A DNA stretch of 64,000 nt. Source: Allocoleopsis franciscana PCC 7113 (GTDB lineage Bacteria > Cyanobacteriota > Cyanobacteriia > Cyanobacteriales > Coleofasciculaceae). The stretch spans positions 2,754,001-2,818,000 of the forward strand of contig NC_019738.1 in assembly GCF_000317515.1 (NCBI RefSeq), read 5' to 3'. The notes below the pieces were generated by a model. The model worked only from the letters and a program-made list of their open reading frames with translations. It did no database searches and was not told the DNA's origin. The translations under genes were made by a program, and so were the position numbers. Shown piece by piece: positions 54,282 through 63,206 of the stretch; position 1 is the first letter of the stretch; the number at the start of each line of letters is the position of its first letter.

Positions 54282-55529
54282 ATGGCTAATCCAATTCAGT
54301 GGGCAAACGCCTTATCTACCTGTCCATCTTTGGAAGCAGCAATCGCGGAAGTGGTAGACCGCGCCCAAAAGTCGTTGACCGCCACACCTGACTTAGGGTT
54401 GGTGTTTATCTCGTCTGCCTATGCCAGCGAGTATTCTCGACTGATGGCCTTACTCCAAAAGCAGTTGTCGGTGCCAGTGATCATTGGCTGTGGTGGTAGC
54501 GGTATTATCGGTATGAACTCCCAGGGTGAAACCCAAGAAATCGAGGGAGAACCGGCTCTGAGTCTCAGCTTGGCTCACCTGCCTGATGTTCAGGTTCAAG
54601 CTTTTCACATCCCTGGAGATGGCTTACCCGACCTAGATAGTCCCCCTAATACCTGGGTGGATTTGATTGGCGTTCCACCTCAGGAAGAACCTCACTTTAT
54701 TTTGTTAGCAGACCCCTTTTCTGCCATTAATGACCTGCTGCAAGGGCTGGATTTTGCCTATCCAGGGTCAAGTAAGGTAGGAGGAATGACCAGTGCTGGC
54801 GCGATGGGCGTGCAAAGTGCCCTATTTTGTAACTATAAACTCTACCGCGAGGGCACCGTTGGAGTCGCATTGAGCGGCAATATTGTTTTAGAAACAATTG
54901 TGGCTCAAGGTTGTCGTCCGATTGGTCAAACGTATCAGGTGACGGCCTGTGAGCGGAATATTGTGTTGGAATTAGCTACACAGGATAACGTCGAGAAGAC
55001 CAGCAGCGAGATTGAGTCTCGTCGCCCCTTGGAAGTTCTGCGAGATTTACTGCAAAGCCTCAGTGAGGAAGACCGGCAACTGGCACAACATTCTCTGTTT
55101 GTCGGTGTTGCCCGCGATGAATTTAAGCAACAACTGGGTCACGGAGACTTTCTGATTCGCAACTTATTGGGCGTCGATCCCAGAGTTGGGGCGATCGCAA
55201 TTGGCGATCGCGTTAGACCCGGTCAGCGTATCCAGTTCCACCTCCGGGATGCCCGTACCTCCGAAGAAGACTTAGAACTGCTCCTCCATCGCTATCAAAA
55301 GGATACCTCTGGGACTACAGAGGCGGCTGGTGCTTTAATGTTTGCTTGTCTAGGTCGGGGAAAAGGACTTTACGGGAAGCCTGATTTTGATTCCCAACTG
55401 TTTGGTCGCTACCTGAGTAACATTCAACTCAGTGGCTTCTTCTGTAACGGTGAAATTGGCCCAGTGGGTGGTAGCACGTTTCTGCATGGCTACACCTCAG
55501 TTTTTGGGATTTGCCGTGCAAAACATTGA
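54282..55529 (+). CDS. FIST-domain sensor protein
   Basis: A 415-residue protein made of FIST N (about 20-215, FISSAYASEY..., IGCGGSGIIGM) and FIST C (about 225-400, ARDEFKQQLGHGDFLIRNLLG, RDARTSEEDLELLL, GALMFACLGRGKGLYG, FFCNGEIGPVGG). FIST domains are predicted sensory modules that bind small ligands (possibly amino acids) and are often linked to signalling proteins. Here it is stand-alone. The ATG at 54282 (MANPIQWANALS) is used, as the upstream TTG extension is weak. No kinase neighbour. Confidence 0.9.
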   Translation: MANPIQWANALSTCPSLEAAIAEVVDRAQKSLTATPDLGLVFISSAYASEYSRLMALLQKQLSVPVIIGCGGSGIIGMNSQGETQEIEGEPALSLSLAHLPDVQVQAFHIPGDGLPDLDSPPNTWVDLIGVPPQEEPHFILLADPFSAINDLLQGLDFAYPGSSKVGGMTSAGAMGVQSALFCNYKLYREGTVGVALSGNIVLETIVAQGCRPIGQTYQVTACERNIVLELATQDNVEKTSSEIESRRPLEVLRDLLQSLSEEDRQLAQHSLFVGVARDEFKQQLGHGDFLIRNLLGVDPRVGAIAIGDRVRPGQRIQFHLRDARTSEEDLELLLHRYQKDTSGTTEAAGALMFACLGRGKGLYGKPDFDSQLFGRYLSNIQLSGFFCNGEIGPVGGSTFLHGYTSVFGICRAKH

Positions 55530-55560
55530 ATGGCTCACATCTTGCACCTTTGTCAGTAAG

Positions 55561-55812
55561 CCTCCACACCCGCCAAGAAATTAATTTCTTGGCTTATAGC
55601 TCAAGTCCATTGAAATGGACTGAAACCCAAATCCTGTCGTATGAAGACGAGTGCGAGCTATGAGACAGTGGTTAAAACCACTGGTGGTTGTTGCAACTGA
55701 TGCAAGATTTCAGATGGGGGAAAGTTGAGCCTTCAAACAGAAAGGGGGCAACCACGGCCGGAGCTTTAGTGAGGAGATTGCCCCTAAAGGTGGCGTTCGT
55801 GCGTAAGTCCTG
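55561..55812 (+). ncRNA. Structured, palindrome-rich non-coding region, possibly transposon-derived RNA
   Basis: About 250 bases after the FIST stop that hold nested inverted repeats: a 22-bp perfect palindrome (55572-55593), a hairpin agtccat/atggact (55604-55621) inside an outer stem atagctc/gagctat (55596-55602 and 55655-55661), agtggt/accact (55667-55682), and ggggcaa/ttgcccc (55745-55751 and 55778-55784), ending gcgtaagtcctgac. It has no credible coding frame. The density of structure and the terminal palindrome recall the structured ends (and guide-RNA region) of IS200/IS605/IS1341-type elements, but no tnpA or tnpB is present. The strand is assigned by that analogy only. Confidence 0.45.
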
Positions 55813-55816
55813 ACTT

Positions 55817-56953
55817 TTACTTCAATAGCAGCGTTGTATGGTTGTCGATCAGAGCCGGTTCACCGTCGCTGCTTTTCGCACTAAATGCCTCGAAGTAGCG
55901 ACGCGCTTCTGGGAAGAACTCTGGGAAATCAAACAAGAAGTCACCGGCAGCAATGTTAGCCCAGAAGTAGCGGAGGCTAGGGGCAAGTTTTTCAGCATCT
56001 GCTAAGGGTAAGTTTAACGGCTCAGTGGTAAGAAGTTTCAGCATGAATGGATGGGAGCGATCGCCCATTAATTCTCGTGATTTCTGAGGCAAATTCTCCC
56101 AACCGGGCACTGACGTCACTCGATGAGACTCAATCTGTAACCATCGTTGTCCTTGCTCGTCCGTTCTCAACTCAAATATCCGATAAGGGTGAGGATAGCT
56201 CACGAGAGAACCAGTTGTGATATCGTAAACGCCCTCATGGTAGGCGACATCCTGAACATGTAAGTGACCCGTAAACACCAAATTGACCCCAGCCTGCTTC
56301 AGGATTTTCAGCAGTGCCGGAGCATTATCCAACATATACCTGCGTCCCATGGGATGGCGAGATTGATAAGGTAGATGCTCCACAACATTGTGATGTACCA
56401 TCACCAGTACCAATTTATCTTGGCTCTCTTGCAGAACTTGCTCAAGCCAGACTAATTGCTGTTCATCTAGACAGCCTAACTGTTTACCTGATGCATCAAA
56501 TTGATTGGAATTTAACCCAATTAACTGGACTCCCGGTAGAATTTCAGTGGTGTAGTATAGCTGGTCTGGATTGTCATAGCCCAATTGATGGTAATAGTAG
56601 GGAAAGTCTTTTAATCCAATCGAGTGTTCATTCGACAGTAGATTTGGGACATCATGATTCCCTGGCACCACATACACCGGAAAAGGTAATTGACTCAACC
56701 GCTTTTGCAACCAGGCATGATTATCTCTTTCACCATGCTGAGTTAAGTCTCCGGGTAGTAGCAGAAAATCAATATTTTGCTGATTTAAGTGTTCCAGAAT
56801 CAACTCAAGAGCTGGAATGCTAACTTCCACTAAATGGAACCGATTGGGATGATCCCAAATGGTATGAGCTAGTCCGATGTGCGGGTCGCTCACTACCGCA
56901 AAGCGAAAATTTAGACCCATGATATAAACTTTATTAAAATCCATGCGAGGCAT
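55817..56953 (-). CDS. Calcineurin-like metallophosphoesterase
   Basis: A 378-residue soluble phosphoesterase. The five-block metal-site signature is complete: SDPHIG (Asp23, His25), LLPGDLTQHGE (Asp69), VPGNHD (Asn99, His100), VMVHHN and FTGHLHVQD. The C-terminal third is specific and of unknown function. It could act on phosphoesters or nucleotides such as cAMP or nucleic acid. Met12 would be an alternative start (56920) with the first strand retained. Monocistronic, convergent with the structured region at its 3' side. Confidence 0.9.
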   Translation of the reverse strand: MPRMDFNKVYIMGLNFRFAVVSDPHIGLAHTIWDHPNRFHLVEVSIPALELILEHLNQQNIDFLLLPGDLTQHGERDNHAWLQKRLSQLPFPVYVVPGNHDVPNLLSNEHSIGLKDFPYYYHQLGYDNPDQLYYTTEILPGVQLIGLNSNQFDASGKQLGCLDEQQLVWLEQVLQESQDKLVLVMVHHNVVEHLPYQSRHPMGRRYMLDNAPALLKILKQAGVNLVFTGHLHVQDVAYHEGVYDITTGSLVSYPHPYRIFELRTDEQGQRWLQIESHRVTSVPGWENLPQKSRELMGDRSHPFMLKLLTTEPLNLPLADAEKLAPSLRYFWANIAAGDFLFDFPEFFPEARRYFEAFSAKSSDGEPALIDNHTTLLLK

Positions 56954-57182
56954 AATTTAAATTATCCCTCATCCCCTTATTCTTGGTGAGCTTAAATAGT
57001 ATATCTTATCTTTTCTTATCAATTTAGCCTCAAAAATATGCTTAAATTGAAAGGATTGCTAAAATACAAGGAAGACAAGGGTTAATTCTTGATTAAGGCA
57101 GATATTCTTAAAAATAAAAGAAGAGTATAGGATTAAATTTAGTTCATGCAATGTATCGTTACTGATTTTTCAGTAACGAATC

Positions 57183-57190
57183 AGGAGGTG
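57183..57190 (+). promoter_or_regulatory. Strong Shine-Dalgarno of trmB (decides a TTG start)
   Basis: AGGAGGTG is a full anti-16S match located six bases before TTG at 57197. There is no ATG at that spacing, so it supports TTG as the start codon. Confidence 0.85.
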
Positions 57191-57196
57191 TAAACG

Positions 57197-57838
57197 TTGC
57201 CCAAAGTCCGAGTCCGTCAACATGTCAATCCACTGAGTAAGAAATACCAAACGCCGGTTCAACCCCCGCTTTGGAACTGTGTTTATGCTCAACCCGCTCA
57301 ACCCTTGCATCTGGATATTGGCTGTGCCAGAGGGGAATTTTTGTTGAGTATGGCAACACTAGAACCCAATTGGAATTTTTTGGGATTAGAAATTCGGGAG
57401 CCATTGGTAGAACAGGCTAATGCTAAAGCTTCAGAGTTGGGGTTAAGAAATCTCTACTACTTGTTTGGCAACGTTAATAATTCCTTAAAACCACTGCTGG
57501 AGTCTGTTGAGGTGGGGATGTTGCGGCGTGTTACACTGCAATTTCCTGACCCTTGGTTCAAGAAGCGGCAAGCCAAACGACGTGTGGTGCAGCCAGAATT
57601 AGTCGATACTTTAGCAACTTACCTGATGGATAGGGGAGAGGTTTTTTTGCAATCGGATGTTGAGGCGGTAGCGGTGGAAATGTGCGATCGCTTTGAGGCT
57701 CACCCAGCGTTTCAAAAACAGGGGGCTGATCTTTGGTTAGCCACTAATCCTCTGCCAGTTCCCACGGAACGAGAAGTCTCTACTCTTTCAAGGGGTGAAC
57801 CGGTTTATCGTGCGCTGTTTGTTCGTCGTGAGCTTTGA
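57197..57838 (+). CDS. trmB: tRNA (guanine-N7-)-methyltransferase
   Basis: The SAM-dependent enzyme that forms m7G46 in tRNA, 213 residues. LDIGCARGEFLLSMA is the SAM-binding motif I, then NFLGLEIREPLV, and QFPDPWFKKRQAKRRVVQP is the TrmB-specific catalytic motif. Translation starts at TTG 57197, decided by a perfect ribosome-binding site. The upstream in-frame region is short and non-coding. It is convergent with the FHA-type gene, separated by a G/C-rich hairpin. Confidence 0.93.
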   Translation: MPKVRVRQHVNPLSKKYQTPVQPPLWNCVYAQPAQPLHLDIGCARGEFLLSMATLEPNWNFLGLEIREPLVEQANAKASELGLRNLYYLFGNVNNSLKPLLESVEVGMLRRVTLQFPDPWFKKRQAKRRVVQPELVDTLATYLMDRGEVFLQSDVEAVAVEMCDRFEAHPAFQKQGADLWLATNPLPVPTEREVSTLSRGEPVYRALFVRREL

Positions 57839-57868
57839 CAAGAGTGTCTCAGTGTCTCATGCTGGAAA

Positions 57869-57901
57869 CCCCTCCCCATCCTTCCCAGCTACGGGGAGGG
57901 G
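57869..57901. terminator. G/C-rich stem between trmB and exoprotein gene
   Basis: Arms cccctcccc and ggggagggg enclose a 15-base loop, positioned between convergent genes. There is no T-tract on either side, so termination function is possible but unproven. Confidence 0.5.
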
Positions 57902-57921
57902 GAAGGTAACAATCATACTCT

Positions 57922-60900
57922 TTACTCTGGTACTGGGTTAGCCTCTGCTGGGCACTCCACTGGAGTTTGCCAGGTATGATGAGGTGTCACGTTCGGTGCA
58001 GAAGCGGTGAGCACAACCTGCCCTTGCTCATTAATTCTCCATCCTTGGGCTTCTACTAGTTGTTTGGGGGCAGAATTGCTGGGCGTTGTTGGCGCTGGGG
58101 GCGTGTTATTCTCTGTCTCAAAATCGAGGATGACCCAGTTGGGTGTGATTAAAGATTCAGCTTGTAGCGTATCGTTAGGGCTAGGTGGGATACCGCCACG
58201 TCCGGTAACGGTAAAACTTCCACCTTGGTTGGCGGCTTTGGGAGTACAGCGCTGATCAATTTGTTGTGAGGCATCAACTAAGTTAGTCGGTAACTGGGCT
58301 AAGCCTCGACTGGGGTCAACGCCAGGGGTGTTGAGGGCAAATGTCCCCGATAAACCGAAGGTGGAACTAACAGTAATGTCGTTTTTGGGGGTGCGTTGGG
58401 GTCGAAATTGGATGCCGAAGAGTCCTTGAGTGGTGATATTGACTCGTCCTCCGTTGCCTTGTTCCGCGTTGGCGATGATGTCGCTGCCTTCGGGGCCGAT
58501 TGGGGGTGTGGCAACAATTAGGGTGGAGTCGATGGTGACGTTGCCACCGTTGGCGTTGTTGAGGGCGCTGGCGGAGATCAGGCTTTCATTGTCCATTCTG
58601 AGGAAGTCTAAGCCGGAGAGGGTGATGTTGGCTCCACCTCCAGGGCTACTGGTGCCGGTGACAGCAGAGAGAGTGCCTCGATTGAGAGTTAGGGAATTAG
58701 CGGTAATGGATAGATTGCCTGCTTGTCCTTGGGGGCTGCTGACGGTTACTTGTGCGCCACCAGTGACAGACATTTCGTTAGTTTTAACAATTATGTCTCC
58801 AGCAGTCCCCCCCTCAGTTGCTTCAACCGATAAACGGCTTACGCCGTAGAGTTGCACCGATTCGGAAGAACCAATAACTATGTTTCCTGCTGTTCCAGTT
58901 TCAGTAGAAGCTGAAATGGAGCTGTTGAGTATCTCCAGGGTTTCCAAATTTTGTAGAATGATACTGCCACCTTGGCTAGATACAGTCGCAGCAGTGAGTT
59001 GAGAGCCTTGTTCAAGGATGAGCTGTTGAGTATCGAGTGTTACATCTCCAGCTAGACCTGCGCTGACCGATTCAGTAGAAATCCCGCTATTGTTGGAGAG
59101 CAATACCAAATTTGCATCTTTAACCAAGATGCTTCCTGCGCTTCCCACACCAGAGGTAAAAGCGGACATCCAAGCTCCTTGCTGAACAAGTAAAGTGGGA
59201 GTAGTAATCATCAAATCTCCAGCATCTCCAACTGCTTTAGTCACAGCAAATAAGCCACTAGGAACCAAACCATCAGGAGAGGTGCCAATTAGTTTCACTG
59301 ATTCAAAAGCATTGACTATTAAATTTCCCCCATTTCCTTCACCTAAATTGCCAGATGAAACCTGTGCTCCATCCCTGACAAGCAAATGTTTAGTATTAAT
59401 TGTCAAGTCTCCAGCATTGCCTGTCGCTCCACGATTAACTTGAGTAAAAAAGCCGCTGGATTCTCCGATAAGCTGGATTGATTCAGAAGCGTTAACAATT
59501 AAATCTCCTCCATCTCCTGCCCCCTTAGTGCTAGCGGAGATTTCTGCGCCATCTTGAACAATTAACTGTCTTGTATTAATTGTCAAGTCTTTGGCATCTC
59601 CTGCTCCTTCAGTGCGAGCAAATAAACCACTAGTAACCTCTCCTCCATTAGCTGAGATACCAATACCAATCACCTCAACTGATTCAGAGGCATTTACTGT
59701 CAAAATTCCCCCGGCTCCTTCTGTACCTAAATTGCTAACTGCAACCTGTGCTCCATCCCTGACAAGCAAATGTTTAGTATTAATTGTCAAGTCTCCAGCA
59801 TTGCCTGTAGCTCCTCTATTGGCTTGTGCGAACAAAGCACTGACAATCAAACCTTCAGGTGAAAGATCAATTATTTCAACGGATTCGGAGGCATTCACTG
59901 TCAAACTTCCTGCATCTCCTGCTCCCTCCGTGGAAACAATAATCCGACCTCCGTCCTGAATGTGTAATGAAGGAGTGGTAATCGTAATATTTCCTGCCTT
60001 TCCTGTTCCCTCGGTACTAGCAGACAAGCTACTACCAGCTAAAGGGTTAATTGGTAAAACACCATTCAACTGCACGGATTCTGACGCGTTGACAACTAAA
60101 TTTCCTCCAGTTCCTACACCAAAGGTATCGACTAAAATCTGCGACCCATCTCGAACCAGTAACTGACCCGTTTTGATTGTCACATCACCACCTTTACCTG
60201 CTCCAAAAGTTTGGCTGGCAACAAAGCTACTTGTAAGTGAAATTGTATCCTTGGCATTCAAGAAAATACTGCCAGCATTACCAGCTTCAGAAGATGAATC
60301 AATGATGCTATTAGTGAGTACAATGCTGCCACGAGAATTGACAATCAAATTCCCTCCAATTCCTGCACCCAAGGTACCGACTAAAATCTGCGACCCATCT
60401 TTAAGCAGCAACTGACCCGCATTGATTGTCACGTCACCACCTTTACCTCCTCCAGAAGTTGCGCTGGTAACAAAGCTACTTGTAAGTGAGATTGTATCCT
60501 TGGCGTTCAGGAGAATACTGCCAGCATTACCAGCTTCAGAAAAGGAATCAATGCCGCTGTTAGTAATTCCAATATTGCGTCTTGAGTCGAGAATGACAGA
60601 GCCACCATTTCCCCTACGACTACTGGCATCAATTCCATCACCAAACACCCCTGCTCCCGTTATAGTTATGTCTCCACCGGGCAGTGTGGTATTGGGTTGG
60701 TATTGATTGGTAATAAAGACCAGTCCATTAGGAGGAACAATCCAGACATCGCCGATAGTGATATTTGCACTCGTTGGCGTATTAGTCCCCAAAGCCCAAC
60801 CCAACAATCTGTCCCTAGGGAAGTTAAAACCCGTGATTCCAGGAACACCAATAAACGCTGGATCTACACCTGCTCGAATATCAAGGGTTGGCTGAAGACG

Positions 60901-61983
60901 ACCATTAATAGATACCTCAGAGCCATTAGATAAAGGTACCGTTTCCTGAAGATAGTCAACCCCAGCAGCACCTGTTTCTGCACCTGTAATGATAACTGTG
61001 CCAATATTCACCTCACCTCCTGCCAAAATATGTAGGGAGGTTCCTTGGTAAATATCAAAACTGACATCACCCAGAGAGCGAATAATCGGGTCATTGGGAC
61101 TATACAAATCCCCCAAACTTCCATCCAATTTTTCAATCCGAAAACTGCCCCCACTCCAGTAGTGAGCATCTCCTCCCAGCGTATTGGCACTTCGCAACAC
61201 CATATTCCCACCGGAAAACAACCCACTATCGGGATGATTCAAGGCAAAAATATCTACCTTTTGATTCCCCTGAACCAGCAATGTTCCACCCGATGAGGCA
61301 ATGAAAGGACTGGTGGAAGAGTCACGCACTTTCACCGTATCAGTAGCTTGTAAAGTCAAATTCCTTCCCGCCACAAGCTGCCCCTGTAAGTCCAAATTCC
61401 CCGCAGCTAGCGTTAAATCCTGTCCTACTGCTAAATTGCCCCGATTAGTAATCGTTGCTCCAGGTTGATTCGTTCCCCACTGCACCCCTGGAGTAACATT
61501 AATTGTCAACAATGGCGGTGCTTGAGGCTTGATTGCGCTAAACTCACTCCCATCAGAAAATTTAAAACTATTCCCCGTCGTTGCAAAAAACGAACCCCCA
61601 ATCTCTAACCGAGCATTTTGACCAAAAATCACTCCATTCGGATTGAGGAAAAACAAACTCGCCGTCCCATTAGCGCGAAGCAAGCCATCAATATTAGAAA
61701 CCGAATTTCCCGTCACCCGACTGAAGATATTCTGAATCTGCAAAGCATTATTAAAAAACGCCTCACCACCAGTCGGCACGGAAAACTCACTAAAGCTGTG
61801 AAATAAGTTAACCCCTCTGTGAGTCCCCCCGTCAATCGTACAAACCGTGCATCCCGGCGTTACCCAAGAATTCACCGGGAGCGTATCATCCGGAACGATT
61901 TGCGCTTGCACAGAGCTAGCCGTTGCCAAACACCCAAGCAGAAGATAGCCAGCTCTCCAGAAACGGAAGACAGGGCGTATCAT
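57922..61983 (-). CDS. Filamentous-hemagglutinin-type exoprotein (two-partner secretion, TpsA-like)
   Basis: A secreted beta-helix exoprotein of 1353 residues. A signal peptide (1-27, cleavage SVQA-QIV) is followed by the TPS domain (about 30-165, with NPNG 114-117 and GGSFFATTGNSF). The rest is a long series of imperfect beta-helix repeats such as GDLTINTKHLLVRDGAQV ... GGNLIVNASESV, and ends in a Pro/Ala-rich tail. It would be exported by a TpsB outer-membrane partner and may mediate adhesion or contact. The partner gene is not in the window. Near-identical DNA blocks inside (e.g. 64 bases at 59361 and 59745) show recent internal duplication. Confidence 0.92.
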   Translation of the reverse strand: MIRPVFRFWRAGYLLLGCLATASSVQAQIVPDDTLPVNSWVTPGCTVCTIDGGTHRGVNLFHSFSEFSVPTGGEAFFNNALQIQNIFSRVTGNSVSNIDGLLRANGTASLFFLNPNGVIFGQNARLEIGGSFFATTGNSFKFSDGSEFSAIKPQAPPLLTINVTPGVQWGTNQPGATITNRGNLAVGQDLTLAAGNLDLQGQLVAGRNLTLQATDTVKVRDSSTSPFIASSGGTLLVQGNQKVDIFALNHPDSGLFSGGNMVLRSANTLGGDAHYWSGGSFRIEKLDGSLGDLYSPNDPIIRSLGDVSFDIYQGTSLHILAGGEVNIGTVIITGAETGAAGVDYLQETVPLSNGSEVSINGRLQPTLDIRAGVDPAFIGVPGITGFNFPRDRLLGWALGTNTPTSANITIGDVWIVPPNGLVFITNQYQPNTTLPGGDITITGAGVFGDGIDASSRRGNGGSVILDSRRNIGITNSGIDSFSEAGNAGSILLNAKDTISLTSSFVTSATSGGGKGGDVTINAGQLLLKDGSQILVGTLGAGIGGNLIVNSRGSIVLTNSIIDSSSEAGNAGSIFLNAKDTISLTSSFVASQTFGAGKGGDVTIKTGQLLVRDGSQILVDTFGVGTGGNLVVNASESVQLNGVLPINPLAGSSLSASTEGTGKAGNITITTPSLHIQDGGRIIVSTEGAGDAGSLTVNASESVEIIDLSPEGLIVSALFAQANRGATGNAGDLTINTKHLLVRDGAQVAVSNLGTEGAGGILTVNASESVEVIGIGISANGGEVTSGLFARTEGAGDAKDLTINTRQLIVQDGAEISASTKGAGDGGDLIVNASESIQLIGESSGFFTQVNRGATGNAGDLTINTKHLLVRDGAQVSSGNLGEGNGGNLIVNAFESVKLIGTSPDGLVPSGLFAVTKAVGDAGDLMITTPTLLVQQGAWMSAFTSGVGSAGSILVKDANLVLLSNNSGISTESVSAGLAGDVTLDTQQLILEQGSQLTAATVSSQGGSIILQNLETLEILNSSISASTETGTAGNIVIGSSESVQLYGVSRLSVEATEGGTAGDIIVKTNEMSVTGGAQVTVSSPQGQAGNLSITANSLTLNRGTLSAVTGTSSPGGGANITLSGLDFLRMDNESLISASALNNANGGNVTIDSTLIVATPPIGPEGSDIIANAEQGNGGRVNITTQGLFGIQFRPQRTPKNDITVSSTFGLSGTFALNTPGVDPSRGLAQLPTNLVDASQQIDQRCTPKAANQGGSFTVTGRGGIPPSPNDTLQAESLITPNWVILDFETENNTPPAPTTPSNSAPKQLVEAQGWRINEQGQVVLTASAPNVTPHHTWQTPVECPAEANPVPE
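59361..59808. repeat. Identical 64-bp internal repeats in exoprotein gene
   Basis: The 64 bases at 59361-59424 recur without change at 59745-59808 (offset 384 = 128 codons). A similar pair with a 249-base (83-codon) offset exists around 60173-60300 and 60422-60549, with about 90% identity. These repeats allow length change by recombination. Confidence 0.85.
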
Positions 61984-62089
61984 GGGATTTCTCTCAATAC
62001 AGAGAGATAAACGCTACGGGATTATCTTAAACCTAAGCAATAGTACTTACTCTAAAAAATAACTTTTATTCACAAAGGCTATTGACAAT

Positions 62090-62497
62090 TTATTGTGTTT
62101 GCGCTTCTGTTTCTCTTTGAGGCGGACAGGAAAGACTACTGATTACCACTTCATCCTTACCCACATATCCCGTAACGAGCAGGGAATCAAAAATCGGGTT
62201 ATCGACACGAACGATTCTCTCAAAATAAATTTCGGTTTCATTTTCATCAGGCACAATATATTTAAATTCTAAACCTGAAAAATTGGCATCATATTCTAAG
62301 TACGTTAAGGCAGCAAAAAAAGCTGGAATGAACTGAAGATTTGGATTCCCATGATTATCCTGATTGAACGCGACAAAATGATAGGAGTATTTAGGGGAAT
62401 CATCTTGATTGACTTGGGTCACATGAATCTTCAGATTGTAAGGAAAAGCAACTTCACCTTGGTGAAAAGAGATAGAAAACAAATTCCCTTCATTCAT
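62090..62497 (-). CDS. Hypothetical protein (135 aa)
   Basis: A soluble protein of 135 residues with a mostly beta pattern (EVAFPYNLKIHVTQVNQ, SYHFVAFNQDN, LQFIPAFFAALTYLE, TEIYFERIVRVDNPIF). No family, signal peptide or membrane segment is recognised. It lies upstream of the exoprotein gene on the same strand with about 106 bases between them, so co-expression is possible. Confidence 0.65.
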   Translation of the reverse strand: MNEGNLFSISFHQGEVAFPYNLKIHVTQVNQDDSPKYSYHFVAFNQDNHGNPNLQFIPAFFAALTYLEYDANFSGLEFKYIVPDENETEIYFERIVRVDNPIFDSLLVTGYVGKDEVVISSLSCPPQRETEAQTQ

Positions 62498-62754
62498 GAT
62501 TTTAAAGACAATAGATATATTTTATTTCTCATTATAAAGAGCAAAATAAGGATTGTGGCATAAAGAAACTCTTGCAGAAATACTGTTCAGTCCGTTTAAC
62601 GTCCTAGCATAATTATGAAAACGCCTCAACAGCCACTCCTAAAGATATAACTCCTGCAAATCCCACAGGGGGAGTAAGCAAAATCAGCGATTTTGAGGTA
62701 TATTGCAGGCAAAACTGCGTAAATTCTCGGATTAGTTGGTAAATTAGGAAACAA

Positions 62755-63201
62755 ATGCTTAGGAAAAGTTACCGATCACTTCTGGCTGTCATGCTGACTC
62801 TGGTGATGACGCTTCTAGTTAGCTGTAGTAGCCCGACAGTCACAAAGCCACCTACCTACACACCTGACAAAATTGCCCAGATTCAGAAATACGCTTCTAC
62901 CGTAACGGATCTGCGAGAGACAATGCCAACCTTGGCAACCAGCATTCAAAACCGCAACTGGACAGAGGTCGGTTCATTTATTCATGGCCCATTAGGCGAA
63001 CTGCGGCAGAAAATGAGCTATCTCACTCGCGAACTCCTGCCCCAAGACCAAAAGGCAGCGAGGGAGGCGGCGCAAGACTTGTTTACTCGTTTGGAGAGCA
63101 TTGACCTTGCCACAGAAAGCGGCAATTATCAGAAAGCGGTAGACAATTACCGACTCGCCATCAAAGACTTTGATGCGTTCTTACAGCTAATTCCTGAATA
63201 A
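62755..63201 (+). CDS. psbQ: Photosystem II protein PsbQ (CyanoQ)
   Basis: A 148-residue lumenal lipoprotein of the PSII oxygen-evolving complex that stabilises the manganese cluster environment. A signal peptide with lipobox LVSC (Cys24) is followed by a four-helix bundle (DKIAQIQKYASTVTDLRETM, SFIHGPLGELRQKMSYLTREL, DQKAAREAAQDLFTRLE, YQKAVDNYRLAIKDFDAFLQL). This pattern and length match cyanobacterial PsbQ. The next gene starts five bases after the stop, so a DAO-family flavoprotein is probably cotranscribed. Confidence 0.93.
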   Translation: MLRKSYRSLLAVMLTLVMTLLVSCSSPTVTKPPTYTPDKIAQIQKYASTVTDLRETMPTLATSIQNRNWTEVGSFIHGPLGELRQKMSYLTRELLPQDQKAAREAAQDLFTRLESIDLATESGNYQKAVDNYRLAIKDFDAFLQLIPE

Positions 63202-63206
63202 AGCGA

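Noticed and set aside
60173-60706. Plus-strand open frames inside the exoprotein gene
   Set aside because: They are reverse-strand shadows of the beta-helix repeats and share their period.
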